Shown here piece by piece: positions 36,517 through 45,561 of a stretch of DNA of 64,000 nt. The translations under genes and the position numbers were made by a program. The notes beneath the pieces are model-generated. The model searched no databases. It was not told the origin of the DNA and saw only the letters and a list, made by a program, of their open reading frames with translations. This DNA is from Halorubrum sp. JWXQ-INN 858 (GTDB lineage: Archaea; Halobacteriota; Halobacteria; Halobacteriales; Haloferacaceae), in the NCBI RefSeq assembly GCF_009806985.1, contig NZ_WUAX01000008.1, forward strand, positions 89,794-153,793, given 5' to 3'. Position 1 is the stretch's first letter. The number at the start of each line of letters is the position of its first letter.

Positions 36517-37608
36517 ATGAGTTCACCACGATTCCGTGCCCACGAGCACGACGAGACCGACGAGAACCGACGCGGCGAGCGGCGCGACCGTACCGAGCGG
36601 CGTGACCGTACCGAGCGGAACGCCGACACCGAGCGCGACGCCGAACACGGCGCCGAGGCGGACGAGCGAGCGCTCGTCTGTCCCGAGTGTGAGGGCCACC
36701 TCGACCGGGACGGCTCGGAGACGATCTGTGCGGATTGCGGGCTCGTCGTCGACGCCGACGCGATCGACCGCGGGCCGGAGTGGCGCGCGTTCGACAGCGC
36801 CGAGCGCGACTCGAAGTCGCGCGTCGGCGCGCCGACGACGAACATGATGCACGACAAGGGGCTGTCGACGAACATCGGCTGGCAGAACACCGACGGCTAC
36901 GGCAAGTCGCTGTCGAGCAGTCAACGCCAGCGGATGCAGCGGCTCCGGACGTGGAACGAACGGTTCCGCACGCGCGACTCGAAGGAGCGCAACCTCAAGC
37001 AGGCGCTCGGCGAGATCGACCGCATGGCCAGCGCCCTCGGCCTGCCGGACAACGTCCGCGAGACCGCCTCGGTCATCTACCGCCGCGCGCTCGACGAGGA
37101 CCTCCTGCCCGGCCGGTCGATCGAGGGGATCGCCACGGCGAGCCTGCACGCCGCCGCGCGGATGGAGGCCGTCCCCCGATCGATCGACGAGGTGGCACAC
37201 GTCTCGCGGGTCGACCAGGAGGAGTTCAAGCGGGCGTACCGCTACCTCAACAGGGAGCTGAAACTGGAGATCCGGCCCGCCGACCCCGAGAGCTACCTCC
37301 CGCGGTTCGCGAGCGATCTCGGCGTTCCCGACGGCACCGAGCGTCTCGCCCGGGAACTGCTCCGGGAGGCGAAACGCCGGAACGTCCACAGCGGGAAGTC
37401 GCCCGTGGGCCTCGCGGCCGCAGCGCTGTACGCCGCCGGCCGGCTCACGAACATCGACCTCACGCAGAGCCGGGTGAGCGAGGCCACCGGCATGAGCGAG
37501 GTGACGATCCGGAACCGCTACCAGGAGCTGCTGGAGGCGCAGGAGTCGACGTTCCCCGGCCGCGAACGCGGCGAGGGGAGCGCGGACGACGCGTCCGCGG
37601 CAGCCTGA
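36517..37608 (+). CDS. tfb: Transcription initiation factor IIB (TFB)
   Basis: The 363-residue general transcription factor bridges TBP-bound promoter DNA and RNA polymerase. It has a charged N-terminal extension with RRDRTE repeats (about 18-45). The zinc ribbon has Cys55, Cys58, Cys71 and Cys74 (LVCPECEG, TICADCGLV). The B-reader region contains EWRAFDSAERDSKSRVGAPT. Two cyclin folds follow, about 165-255 and 260-350 (IEGIATASLHAAARMEAVPR; PVGLAAAALYAAGRLTNIDL). Haloarchaea carry several TFB paralogues for different promoter sets; this copy's number cannot be assigned. Confidence 0.96.
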   Translation: MSSPRFRAHEHDETDENRRGERRDRTERRDRTERNADTERDAEHGAEADERALVCPECEGHLDRDGSETICADCGLVVDADAIDRGPEWRAFDSAERDSKSRVGAPTTNMMHDKGLSTNIGWQNTDGYGKSLSSSQRQRMQRLRTWNERFRTRDSKERNLKQALGEIDRMASALGLPDNVRETASVIYRRALDEDLLPGRSIEGIATASLHAAARMEAVPRSIDEVAHVSRVDQEEFKRAYRYLNRELKLEIRPADPESYLPRFASDLGVPDGTERLARELLREAKRRNVHSGKSPVGLAAAALYAAGRLTNIDLTQSRVSEATGMSEVTIRNRYQELLEAQESTFPGRERGEGSADDASAAA

Positions 37609-37649
37609 GAGCCGCGAATCGCCGCGACACCGCCCGACACCGCCGCCGA

Positions 37650-38375
37650 TCAGCGGGTGCTGAGCTCGTCTTTGTCCTTGATCACGCGGACGTCGCCCTC
37701 GCCCGAGGTCACCTCGTTGACGAGGTCGTACAGGTCGTTCTGAAGGCCGGCGGGGAACGTGAGCACGCCGACCCAGGAGCCGTCGTTCTGCCACTCCTCG
37801 CGCTCGAGGTCGCCGAACTCGCGCACCTTCGCCTGCCCGGGGCCGGCGTAGTCGGCGGGGAGCTGGACGGCCATCGTCACCTCCTCGAACCGGATCGGGA
37901 TGACCGGTCGGAGCGCTTCGAGGGCGTCGTCGATCTGGCTCTCGACGCGCTCCATCGGGTCGACCTTGAACCCGGCCTCCTCCAGCGCGCGCTCGATCCG
38001 CTCCGGCGGGTGCGGGGAGTCGTCCATCTGCGGGTTGACGGCGTTACGCGTGATGGTGGTGACGAGCTGGTTGTACTTCCGTTCGAGCATCTGTGCGCGC
38101 TGCTCGGCGGTGATCTGGATCTCGCCGTCCGTCACGACCCGCGGGATTATCTCCAGCGGGTCCGTCGTCCCGAACACCGTCTCTAAGTCCTCCTCGGCGG
38201 GTCTGTCGCCCCGGGAGGCGTTCTCGAAGACGTCCTCGGCGGCGATCACGTCGGTCAGCTCGCCGTCGAACTCCCCGCGTTTCATCGCCAGCGCCGCGTC
38301 GGGGTCGATGAGGACCTCGAACCGCTCACCGTGTGACTCCAGTCGGGCCGTCACGGCCTCGTCGAGTGATATCAT
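37650..38375 (-). CDS. Ribosome maturation factor SBDS (Sdo1 family)
   Basis: The 241-residue protein is the archaeal Shwachman-Bodian-Diamond syndrome protein homologue, which helps release the anti-association factor from the large ribosomal subunit. The N-terminal FYSH domain is visible as RLESHGERFEVLIDPDAALA, MKRGEF and VFENASRGDRPAEEDLETVF. Then come helical domain II (ITAEQRAQMLERKYNQLVTT, ITRNAVNP) and a ferredoxin-like domain III. The start MISLDEAV at 38375 is chosen because upstream in-frame sequence is not conserved-looking and a CTTTTTCACC element lies about 30 bases away. The 241-residue length is typical. Confidence 0.95.
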   Translation of the reverse strand: MISLDEAVTARLESHGERFEVLIDPDAALAMKRGEFDGELTDVIAAEDVFENASRGDRPAEEDLETVFGTTDPLEIIPRVVTDGEIQITAEQRAQMLERKYNQLVTTITRNAVNPQMDDSPHPPERIERALEEAGFKVDPMERVESQIDDALEALRPVIPIRFEEVTMAVQLPADYAGPGQAKVREFGDLEREEWQNDGSWVGVLTFPAGLQNDLYDLVNEVTSGEGDVRVIKDKDELSTR

Positions 38376-38544
38376 AGGGACAGCTACCGCCTCCGAGGTG
38401 AAAAAGCCTCCCGCACCCAGGCGTCCCCGAACACGCGCTCCGGCCGACCGCCAGGGCGCGGTGGCCGCCGACACACCCCGATGGCTGCCGACACACCCCG
38501 ACGACCGGCCGCCACGCCCCGATCCCTCGTGTGGGTCGGACCGG

Positions 38545-38742
38545 CTACCCGGCTGCGGGGCGCTCGTCGTCCCACGCGGCTCGGCAGTCGTCGGTACAGA
38601 AGTGGCGGGACGCCACGCGGCCGTCCGCGACCCAGGTCACGGTCCGCCGGCCGGCACCGAACGCGGGCTCGCCACACGCCACACAGCGCGGCGCGGACTC
38701 CTCGTCGACGTCCGCTTCGAGGTCGGAGGTCGGATCAACCAT
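38545..38742 (-). CDS. 65-residue zinc-finger protein
   Basis: A very small protein with two cysteine pairs: APRCVACGEPAF and, 24 residues later, SRHFCTDDCRAAWDDE. This CxxC...HFCTDDC pattern resembles treble-clef/TRASH-type metal-binding fingers seen in haloarchaeal mini-proteins. The frame is open upstream to 38847, but the ATG at 38742 gives a compact acidic start (MVDPTSDLEADVDEES). There is no membrane segment. It stands alone between SBDS and the FG-GAP gene, and its role is unknown. Confidence 0.72.
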   Translation of the reverse strand: MVDPTSDLEADVDEESAPRCVACGEPAFGAGRRTVTWVADGRVASRHFCTDDCRAAWDDERPAAG

Positions 38743-38941
38743 ACGCTCACTCCCGTTCCCGCGACACTTGAACCCGCGAAGCGCGGCAGTTCTGGCCGCG
38801 AGGCCGGTTGGGCGGGCTCTGACGACCGCGACCGCGACTACGGTCACGGTCGCCGATCGTCTCGCAGCGCCGGTCGGCGCGGAAGGACGGGTAGGGCTAC
38901 TCGGGGGTCGACGCAGAAGGACGGGTGGCGCTGCTCGCCGC

Positions 38942-40333
38942 TCAGTCCCGGTCCGCGTCAGGGTGGGAAACGTCGATCTCCGCGTCGGCGGCCGGAGCCG
39001 ACAGGGTCCGCTCGCGGCCGTCCGGCCACCGGACCGTGACGCGGGTCGGCGTCGCCCCGCCCAGGCCGAAGTGGGCGACCGGCTCGGTCTGACAGAGGTA
39101 GCCGCTCCCGGCGTCGATCACCCGCCGCTGGACGCTGCGGTCGGTTTCGAGCCGGACGATCGCTCCCCGCGCGGGGGCTCCGTGACGGGTCGTCGGCCGG
39201 ATCCGGAGCCAGCCCGCCGCCGCCGCGCCGTCGACCCCGTGGACGGTGATCGGCTGTGCCGCCACCTCCCCGTGGACGACGAGCAGTTCGAGCGCGCCGT
39301 CGCCGTCGAGGTCGGCCGCCACCGCCCCGGTCCCGAAGCCGTCGGGTTCGGCGGCGGACCCCGCGTCGGCCTCGACCCACCGCGGGGGGCCGTCCCCGTC
39401 GTCCGGGTTCGCGCGGGCGAACAGTCGGTTCCGTTCCCCCAGGGCGTTACAGAACAGCTCCTCGCGGCCGTCGTTGTCGAAGTCGGCCGCGACGACCGAC
39501 CGAACGCTCCCGGCGGCCGCGAGTCCCGGCGGCGCGACATCCCGATGTCGTCCGTCCGCGCCGCGCCGGCAGAGCCGGCTCTCGCCCTCCCAGTTCCCCA
39601 ACGCGACCGCGAATCGGCCCCCTTCGTCGACGAGCGTCACGCCGCGGGTGTCGCCCGCGGGGTCCGCGAGGGCCGGGTCGACGTCGGCGCGGACGTAGTG
39701 GCCCCCGTCGTTGCGGTACACGCGGTTCGGGCCGTGCTCGACGCCGACGAACAGATCGATCCCCTCGGAGACGACGGGGCCGGGCAGCAGCGACCGGCAC
39801 GCCCCGTCGATCGCGAGCCCGACGTCCGCGGCCATGTCGGACACCTCGCCGTCCTCGCCGAGCTCGTAGAAGGCGACCGGCGCGCCGTAGCTGGCGATCG
39901 CGACCCCGTAGCGACCGGTGCCGAACCGGTCCAGCGCCGCGACCGACCGACCCGCCCGAAAGTTCAGCCGGTCGGCGTTGACGCCGAGCGCGAACGCGTC
40001 GGTCCACCGGTAGCGTTCGGACTCGAGGCGGTCCAAGAGCAGGTCCGAATCGCCGGTGAGCCCCGCGTAGCTCGCGCAGTTGTGGACGTACACCTCCTCG
40101 CAGCCGTCGGCGTCGACGTCGGCCGCACAGACGCCCATCCCGTGGCGGTCGCCGTCGGCGACGATGCCGCAGGCCGTGTCGACGTACCGGTCGCCGTCGC
40201 GGGCGTACAGCCGGTTCGGCTCGCCGTAGCCGGCGACGAAGACGAGCGGTCCGTCCCGTCCCGGCGTCACGGCGACGCCGTACCCCCGAACCGGGTCCTC
40301 ATCGGTAAGGAGGGTGGAACGGTCGCGAAACAT
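38942..40333 (-). CDS. FG-GAP/ASPIC (CRTAC1-like) repeat protein without signal peptide
   Basis: The 463-residue protein is built of FG-GAP/VCBS-type beta-propeller blades, each with calcium-loop-like Asp clusters: VCAADVDADGCEEVYVHN, VVAADFDNDGREELFCNA and AVAADLDGDGALELLVVH. It ends in an ASPIC/UnbV domain (WLRIRPTTRHGAPARGAIVR, GSGYLCQTEPVAHFGLG, RVTVRWPDGRERTL). Such proteins are normally exported, yet the N-terminus MFRDRSTLLTDEDPVRG is not a signal peptide. A TTAAG element about 25 bases upstream supports the ATG at 40333. Function unknown; binding of polysaccharide or calcium is possible. Confidence 0.85.
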   Translation of the reverse strand: MFRDRSTLLTDEDPVRGYGVAVTPGRDGPLVFVAGYGEPNRLYARDGDRYVDTACGIVADGDRHGMGVCAADVDADGCEEVYVHNCASYAGLTGDSDLLLDRLESERYRWTDAFALGVNADRLNFRAGRSVAALDRFGTGRYGVAIASYGAPVAFYELGEDGEVSDMAADVGLAIDGACRSLLPGPVVSEGIDLFVGVEHGPNRVYRNDGGHYVRADVDPALADPAGDTRGVTLVDEGGRFAVALGNWEGESRLCRRGADGRHRDVAPPGLAAAGSVRSVVAADFDNDGREELFCNALGERNRLFARANPDDGDGPPRWVEADAGSAAEPDGFGTGAVAADLDGDGALELLVVHGEVAAQPITVHGVDGAAAAGWLRIRPTTRHGAPARGAIVRLETDRSVQRRVIDAGSGYLCQTEPVAHFGLGGATPTRVTVRWPDGRERTLSAPAADAEIDVSHPDADRD

Positions 40334-40432
40334 GCTCTCCCCTCACCGCTCGGGACTTAAGAACACACGGGTCGGGGCGAGCGGGGTCGCGGCCCCGGCG
40401 CGCTCGACCGCGAGGTTGGCACGACGACTCGG

Positions 40433-42016
40433 TCAGTCGACGAGCGTCTCCGCCAGCAGCTGGAGCGGGTGTTCGATCTCGTAGCCGGTGCCGTGTTCCA
40501 TCTGCATCGCGCAGGTCGGACACTCCGTCATCCCGACCTCCCCCTCGGCGTCCTCCATGTGATCAAACATCTCCGCGCCGATCGCCATCGACGTCTCGTA
40601 CTTCTCCTTCTTCCAGCCGTACGTCCCCGAGATCCCCGAACAGGAGTCGCCGACGTCCTCCATCGTCACGCCGTCGACGTCGCGGAACGTCTCCACCGCC
40701 TGCCGGGCGAGCCCCTGGTTGCGCGCGTGACACGGCGCGTGGTACGCGAACGCGCGCTCCTCGTCGAGCCCCCCCGCCGCGAGCGCTCCGGTCAGGTCCT
40801 CGTGGATCCGGAGGTACTCCATCGCCTCGAAGGTGTGCTCCGCGACGTCCTCGATCCCGTGGATGTCGAACAGCTCAGGGTACTCCTGGCGGAGCGACAT
40901 CGAACAGGACGTACACGACGCGATCACGTCCGCCCCGTCGCCGATGGCGGCGATCAGGTTCTCGACGTTCGTCTCCGCGTGTCGGCGTGCGTCCGACAGC
41001 ATCCCGTTCGCGAACATCGGCGTCCCCGAACACTTCTGTGGCGGCACCATGACCTCGTAGCCGAAGTGCTCGTAGACGCGGACCATCGCCTTGCCGACCT
41101 CCGGCGTGTTGTAGTTCGAGTAACAGCCGTGGAAGTACGCGACTCGCTTGTCGGGGTCGGACACCTGTGCGCCGCCGCGTTCGCCCCACCACTCCCGGAA
41201 CGTCTGCGTGGCGAACGGCGGGAACTCGCGGTCGCCCGCGATGCCGAGCACCTTCTCGCCGAGCCACATCGCGCCCGGCAGGCCGGCGGCGAAGTTGGCG
41301 AGCCGCGGGGTCTTGCTCGCGATGTTCGCGAAGAAGCGGTAGTTCGAGAGGATCCGGTTCCGGACGTACTCCCGCGAGAGTTTGTCCATCTGCTCGTCGA
41401 CGTACTGGCCGCGCGCCTCGTTGTGCATCTGTGAGAGCGGCACCGACGACGGGCAGGCGTCGTCACAGCGCATGCAGTTCGAACACGACGTGATCGAGTC
41501 GTCGATGTCGGCGTCGTCCTTGCGCTTGAGCCGCCACTGCTCTGGCCCCTGGAACTTCGGCCCCGGGAACTCGTCGTCGACCGCGGCGACCGGACAGGAG
41601 GTGTCACAGCTCGTGCATTTATAACAGGAGTCCGCGCCCTCGCGGAGGTCGAGGTCGCCGCCGGCGAACACGTCGACCGGGTCGTACGCGTCGGGGTCGA
41701 GCTCGACGGAGTCGGTCCCTCCCGTCGCGCTCTCGACGCCGCCGTCGGTCAGGCGCTCCCCCGACCTGTCCGTGTTCGAGACGGCCGAAGCGTCCGTCTC
41801 GTCACCCTCCGCACCGGCAACCACCTCGTCACCCTCCGCACCGGCAACCGTCTCGTCCCCCTCCGCGCCGGCGTCCGGCACGAACACCGAGGGCTGCTCG
41901 TCGCGCCCGACCCGGGGGACGCCCGGTTCCGGGGACCTCGTGTCGCCCGTGTCGTCGCCGGTCGCGTCTTGCCCGTCCGATCCGCCCGTTCCGTCGTCGC
42001 CCGTGTCTCGTGTCAT
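40433..42016 (-). CDS. glpC: Anaerobic-type glycerol-3-phosphate dehydrogenase subunit C
   Basis: The 527-residue iron-sulfur subunit passes electrons from GlpAB toward the quinone pool. The first about 110 residues are acidic and disordered, with three GAEGDETVA-type repeats (27-bp units near 41780-41870). Two 4Fe-4S motifs follow (CYKCTSCDTSCPV and CSNCMRCDDACPS), then two CCG domains as in heterodisulfide reductase (QKCSGTPMFANG, APCHARNQG, DSCSGISGTYG, ECPTCAMQMEHG). Its ATG overlaps the glpB stop (ATGA), so glpABC is one transcript. The long acidic N-terminus is an addition not found in bacterial GlpC. Confidence 0.94.
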   Translation of the reverse strand: MTRDTGDDGTGGSDGQDATGDDTGDTRSPEPGVPRVGRDEQPSVFVPDAGAEGDETVAGAEGDEVVAGAEGDETDASAVSNTDRSGERLTDGGVESATGGTDSVELDPDAYDPVDVFAGGDLDLREGADSCYKCTSCDTSCPVAAVDDEFPGPKFQGPEQWRLKRKDDADIDDSITSCSNCMRCDDACPSSVPLSQMHNEARGQYVDEQMDKLSREYVRNRILSNYRFFANIASKTPRLANFAAGLPGAMWLGEKVLGIAGDREFPPFATQTFREWWGERGGAQVSDPDKRVAYFHGCYSNYNTPEVGKAMVRVYEHFGYEVMVPPQKCSGTPMFANGMLSDARRHAETNVENLIAAIGDGADVIASCTSCSMSLRQEYPELFDIHGIEDVAEHTFEAMEYLRIHEDLTGALAAGGLDEERAFAYHAPCHARNQGLARQAVETFRDVDGVTMEDVGDSCSGISGTYGWKKEKYETSMAIGAEMFDHMEDAEGEVGMTECPTCAMQMEHGTGYEIEHPLQLLAETLVD

Positions 42017-43428
42017 TGTGATGCCTCCGTCGCTGCGTCCGTCGTCTCCGCTCCCGCCGCCGTCCGCGCCGCCTCGACGCCGGCCACGACGCCGGTCGCG
42101 AGCGAGACGCCGCTCGCCGACTTCTCCCGCGCCACGTCCGCGCCGCCGACCACCGAGCCGGCCGCGAACACGTTCCCGTACTGGACCTCACCGGCCGCGT
42201 CGAGCGGTTGGGCCCGCCCGTTCGGTCGGACCCCGAACCGGGCGTACGGCTGCTCGCCGAAGGCGTCGTCGACGAACCACTCGTAGCGGTCGTCCGGGTG
42301 CGGGACGTGCAGGTCGAACGCCGGCTCCCGTACGCCCTCGCGGTCCGACTCGATCCCTTTCCCGACCAGCCCGCCGGTCGCCACCACGAACGCGTCCGCG
42401 GCGTAGGGCACCTCGCGGCCCTTCCGGCTCACGGTCACCGAGTCGACGCGACCGTCCGCGGCGGTCTCGACGCCGACGACGGGGTTGCCCGTCTCGAAGC
42501 GCACGCCCTCGCGGTCGAGCGCGTCGTACAGCCGGTCCTCCAGCCGGAGCCCGGGGAGGCTCGGCGGCCCCATCGGGACCTCGAAGACGTCCGCGCCGAG
42601 CCGGTCGGCGAGGTCAGCGCGGACCTCCGCGGCGTGGTCGTCGCCGAGGAACGCCGGGAAGCCGACGCGGGCGACCCGGTCGACGCCACCGTCCCCGTCG
42701 ACGATGTCGTGGAGGTGGGGCGCGACCGCCTTCGAGAGCGCCTCGCGAGCGGGAGTGCCGTCGATCGGCTCGTCGGCGTCCAGCGCCCTCGCCGTCCGCG
42801 TGATCTTCGCGTCCGCGCGGAACGCCTCGGCGAACTCCACCTCGACGCCCGCGACCGGGAACGGGACGCCGGCCGCGGTGAGCCGGTCCGCGAACGCCCG
42901 GGCGTCGTACTCGGTGAGCGACCGGAAGCCGACGATCAGCGTCGGCGTGTCGTCGCTGGCCAGCCCGGCGGCCGCAGCCCTGGGGTACCGCGCCGTCGGC
43001 TTCACGCTCCCGCCGAACGTCGGCACGAGCGCGTTGCGGTCGGTGTGGGACCCGCCGTAGGCGTCGCCCACGAGATCGTCGAACAGCGCGAGGCCGTCGC
43101 GGAGGGCGTCGGCCCCGAGCACCCGATACGGGTGGTCCGCGGGGAGCCGGTCGATCGCCGCGAATGGGTCGGCGAGCGGGCCGTCCGGGTCGGGCCACTC
43201 GTCGGGGTCGACCCCCCGCCCCGCGGTCGGCGGTCCCTCCCGAAGCGCTTTCGCGGGCTCCGTCGGCGGGACGTAGCCGAGCGCGTCGATCAGCCCGGAG
43301 GCCTGCCGGAGGGTGCTCGCCTTGTACGACACCAGCCGGACGTCCGCGCCCTCGCGGGCCGCGGCGACCGCCGCCGTGATCCCCGCGAGCCCGCCGCCCG
43401 CGACCAACACGTCGCTATCGATCGCCAT
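42013..43428 (-). CDS. glpB: Anaerobic-type glycerol-3-phosphate dehydrogenase subunit B
   Basis: The 471-residue flavoprotein begins [20 protein letters not shown] with the FAD-binding fold, and carries [20 protein letters not shown] and [20 protein letters not shown] late in the chain, all typical of GlpB. It is the second flavin subunit of the GlpABC complex that oxidises sn-glycerol-3-phosphate to dihydroxyacetone phosphate at the membrane. I prefer the ATG at 43428; a GTG six bases earlier is possible. The start overlaps the end of glpA and the stop overlaps glpC. Confidence 0.94.
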   Translation of the reverse strand: MAIDSDVLVAGGGLAGITAAVAAAREGADVRLVSYKASTLRQASGLIDALGYVPPTEPAKALREGPPTAGRGVDPDEWPDPDGPLADPFAAIDRLPADHPYRVLGADALRDGLALFDDLVGDAYGGSHTDRNALVPTFGGSVKPTARYPRAAAAGLASDDTPTLIVGFRSLTEYDARAFADRLTAAGVPFPVAGVEVEFAEAFRADAKITRTARALDADEPIDGTPAREALSKAVAPHLHDIVDGDGGVDRVARVGFPAFLGDDHAAEVRADLADRLGADVFEVPMGPPSLPGLRLEDRLYDALDREGVRFETGNPVVGVETAADGRVDSVTVSRKGREVPYAADAFVVATGGLVGKGIESDREGVREPAFDLHVPHPDDRYEWFVDDAFGEQPYARFGVRPNGRAQPLDAAGEVQYGNVFAAGSVVGGADVAREKSASGVSLATGVVAGVEAARTAAGAETTDAATEASQ

Positions 43429-45160
43429 CGACACCCCCGTCGGTGGCGGCGGTGCCGTCCGGTGACCCCGTCCCCGACGCGGCGTCGGTCCCCGGGCCGG
43501 CGTCGAACGCGTCGAACGCCACGTCGCCGTCGAGCCCGGCCGGGTCGCCGTCCCGGTTCATCGTCGTCGCGTGCAGCAGGTGATTCAGCATGGTCTGGGA
43601 GAGCTGTCGGCCCCACAGCGCGTGCCGCTGGCCCTTCCAACGCTCCTGGTACAGCTCGTCCTCGGCGTCGCGGACGACCGGTTCGGGGTACTGTTGAGCC
43701 AGCTCGGCGGCGATGCGGTGGGTACAGAAGCCGCCCTGACAGTTCCCCATCGACGCGCGCGTCCGGATGCGGACGGCGTTGAGGTCGGAGCCGGCGGCGT
43801 CGATCCCGTCCTGCACTTCCGCGCGCGTGACGCCTTCGCACTCGCAGACGACCGGGTTGGGGTCGGTTCCGTTCAACACGTCGTCGGCGCGGGAGCCGAG
43901 CCGCTGGACGGAGCGCCGACCGATCGGCGAGCGGACGCCGAACTCCTCCATGTAATCGCGGAGAACGCTGAAGTCATCGGAGCCCGGCAGTGGCGCCTCG
44001 GCGGTGTCACACGTCGCCTCGTGGTCGAGCTTCTCACAGACGTGGTCGGTGATCGACTCGGCCATCATCCGGTAGGTGGTGAGCTTGCCGCCGACGATGC
44101 TCGTCATTCCCGGCAGGTCGTCGCGTTCGTCGTGGTCGAGCAGGAAGTAGTCGCGCGTGATGTCCGTCGGATCGTCGGTCCCCGTCCCCGGGGGTTCATA
44201 AAGGGGGCGGACGCCCCAGAACGACCGGAGCGTGCGGGCCTCCTTGAGGACGGGGACGAGCTCGGAGAGCGTCTCGATCATCAGGTCGACCTCCCACTCC
44301 TCCTCGGGGTAGTCTTCGGGGTCCGTCACCTCCTCGTCGGTCGTCCCGAGGATGCAGGCGGTCTCGTGGGGCACGATGATGTCGGCGTCGCCCTTCGGGC
44401 GACAGCGGTTGATCGCGGTGTCGACCTGTCGGGTGTTCATCACCGTCATCACGCCCTTCGAGGGGCGGACCTCGACGTCGACGCCCGCCATGTCCCCGAG
44501 CTGGCCCGCCCACGCGCCGGTCGCGTTGACGACGTAGTCGGCGCGGATCTCCTCGCGCGTTCCCGGCTTCCGGTGGACTCGCTTGCCGGGGCCCGATCGG
44601 TGTTCCACCGCGACGCCGACGACCGCGCCGTCCTCGATGAGCACGTCGACGACCTCGGCGTGGGTCTCGATCCGCGCCCCGTGTTCGTGGGCGTCGGCGG
44701 CGTTCGCGACGCAGAGCCGGAAGGGATCGACGGCGGCGTCGGGGACGACGATCGCCTTCTCGACGTCGCGCGCGAGGTAGGGCTCCCGCCGACGGGCCTC
44801 CTCGCCGTCGATCACCTCGACGGGGATGTCGCACGCGCGACACCCCTCGAGCTTCTCCTGGAAGTACTCCTCGTCGTCCTCGGGGCGCTTGACGAACATG
44901 CCGCCCGTCTCCTCGACGCAGTGGCTCGCGATGTCTCGGAGCACGCGGTTCTCCTCGATGCACTCGCGGGCGCTCTTCCGGTCGGAGACGGCGTACCGGC
45001 CGCCGCTGTGTAAGAGCCCGTGCATCCGCCCGGTCGTCCCGTGGGTGAGGTTGCCCTTCTCGACGAGCACCGCGTCGAGCCCCCGCCTCGCCAGGTCCCT
45101 GACGACGCCGCAGCCGGTCGACCCCCCGCCGACCACGATGACGTCCGCCGCTTCGTTCAT
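43415..45160 (-). CDS. glpA: Anaerobic-type glycerol-3-phosphate dehydrogenase subunit A
   Basis: The 581-residue catalytic flavoprotein starts [20 protein letters not shown], with the FAD fold, [19 protein letters not shown] and [15 protein letters not shown], as in the glycerol-3-phosphate dehydrogenase family. The C-terminal BFD-like [2Fe-2S] domain is seen in [12 protein letters not shown] and [13 protein letters not shown], which separates GlpA from the aerobic GlpD form. It is first in the glpABC operon and diverges from glpK across 401 bases. A GTAAAGTAAAG element lies about 30 bases before the ATG at 45160. The tail is Gly/Asp-rich. Confidence 0.95.
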   Translation of the reverse strand: MNEAADVIVVGGGSTGCGVVRDLARRGLDAVLVEKGNLTHGTTGRMHGLLHSGGRYAVSDRKSARECIEENRVLRDIASHCVEETGGMFVKRPEDDEEYFQEKLEGCRACDIPVEVIDGEEARRREPYLARDVEKAIVVPDAAVDPFRLCVANAADAHEHGARIETHAEVVDVLIEDGAVVGVAVEHRSGPGKRVHRKPGTREEIRADYVVNATGAWAGQLGDMAGVDVEVRPSKGVMTVMNTRQVDTAINRCRPKGDADIIVPHETACILGTTDEEVTDPEDYPEEEWEVDLMIETLSELVPVLKEARTLRSFWGVRPLYEPPGTGTDDPTDITRDYFLLDHDERDDLPGMTSIVGGKLTTYRMMAESITDHVCEKLDHEATCDTAEAPLPGSDDFSVLRDYMEEFGVRSPIGRRSVQRLGSRADDVLNGTDPNPVVCECEGVTRAEVQDGIDAAGSDLNAVRIRTRASMGNCQGGFCTHRIAAELAQQYPEPVVRDAEDELYQERWKGQRHALWGRQLSQTMLNHLLHATTMNRDGDPAGLDGDVAFDAFDAGPGTDAASGTGSPDGTAATDGGVDGDR

Positions 45161-45561
45161 GACGTTCGCCGTTCGGGGGCGGCACACTTTACTTTACCTC
45201 TCGGTCCGGACCTCACGTAACTATCTGGATCGTTCAGAACGTATCCCCCTCGCCTCGGTCGGGTCATTCCGCTGATTTCCCATTAATCTCCCAATCAAAA
45301 ACAGGAACATAACAGTAAGACTATTATGCTCTTCCATTATGTTCACGAATGGCGCGGTAGTGTCCGTAAAGATATGCCGTGGCGTCGTGGCTCGCGAGGC
45401 GCCGACCGGTCCCGCGGTCGGTCGGCGTCGGCCGGTCGACCGCTCGGCCGGCATTGGTCGGTCGATCGCTCGGCCGGTTAGGCGATCACTCGATCGGCCG
45501 CTCGGATCGGGCCGCGGCGCACCGTTGCGGCCGGCACACCGCCACAGGAGGGATCCAACAC
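45161..45561. promoter_or_regulatory. Divergent glpA-glpK control region
   Basis: This 401-base gap holds no gene I can support. Near glpA (45187-45197) the reverse strand has a TATA-like GTAAAGTAAAG. The middle (45280-45380) is AT-rich, with ATTATG words at 45322 and 45337 and a possible second TATA (GTAAAGATATGCC, 45366-45378) reading toward glpK. From about 45395 to 45515 it becomes GC-rich with imperfect GGTCGGTCG / CGCTCGGCCGG repeats. It ends in an AGGAGGG Shine-Dalgarno-like site just before glpK. A leader of more than 150 nt for glpK is likely. Confidence 0.6.
45545..45551 (+). promoter_or_regulatory. Shine-Dalgarno-like site of glpK
   Basis: AGGAGGG ends 10 bases before the glpK ATG at 45562. 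Most single genes in this window lack such a site, so glpK is probably translated from a leadered mRNA. Confidence 0.6.
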
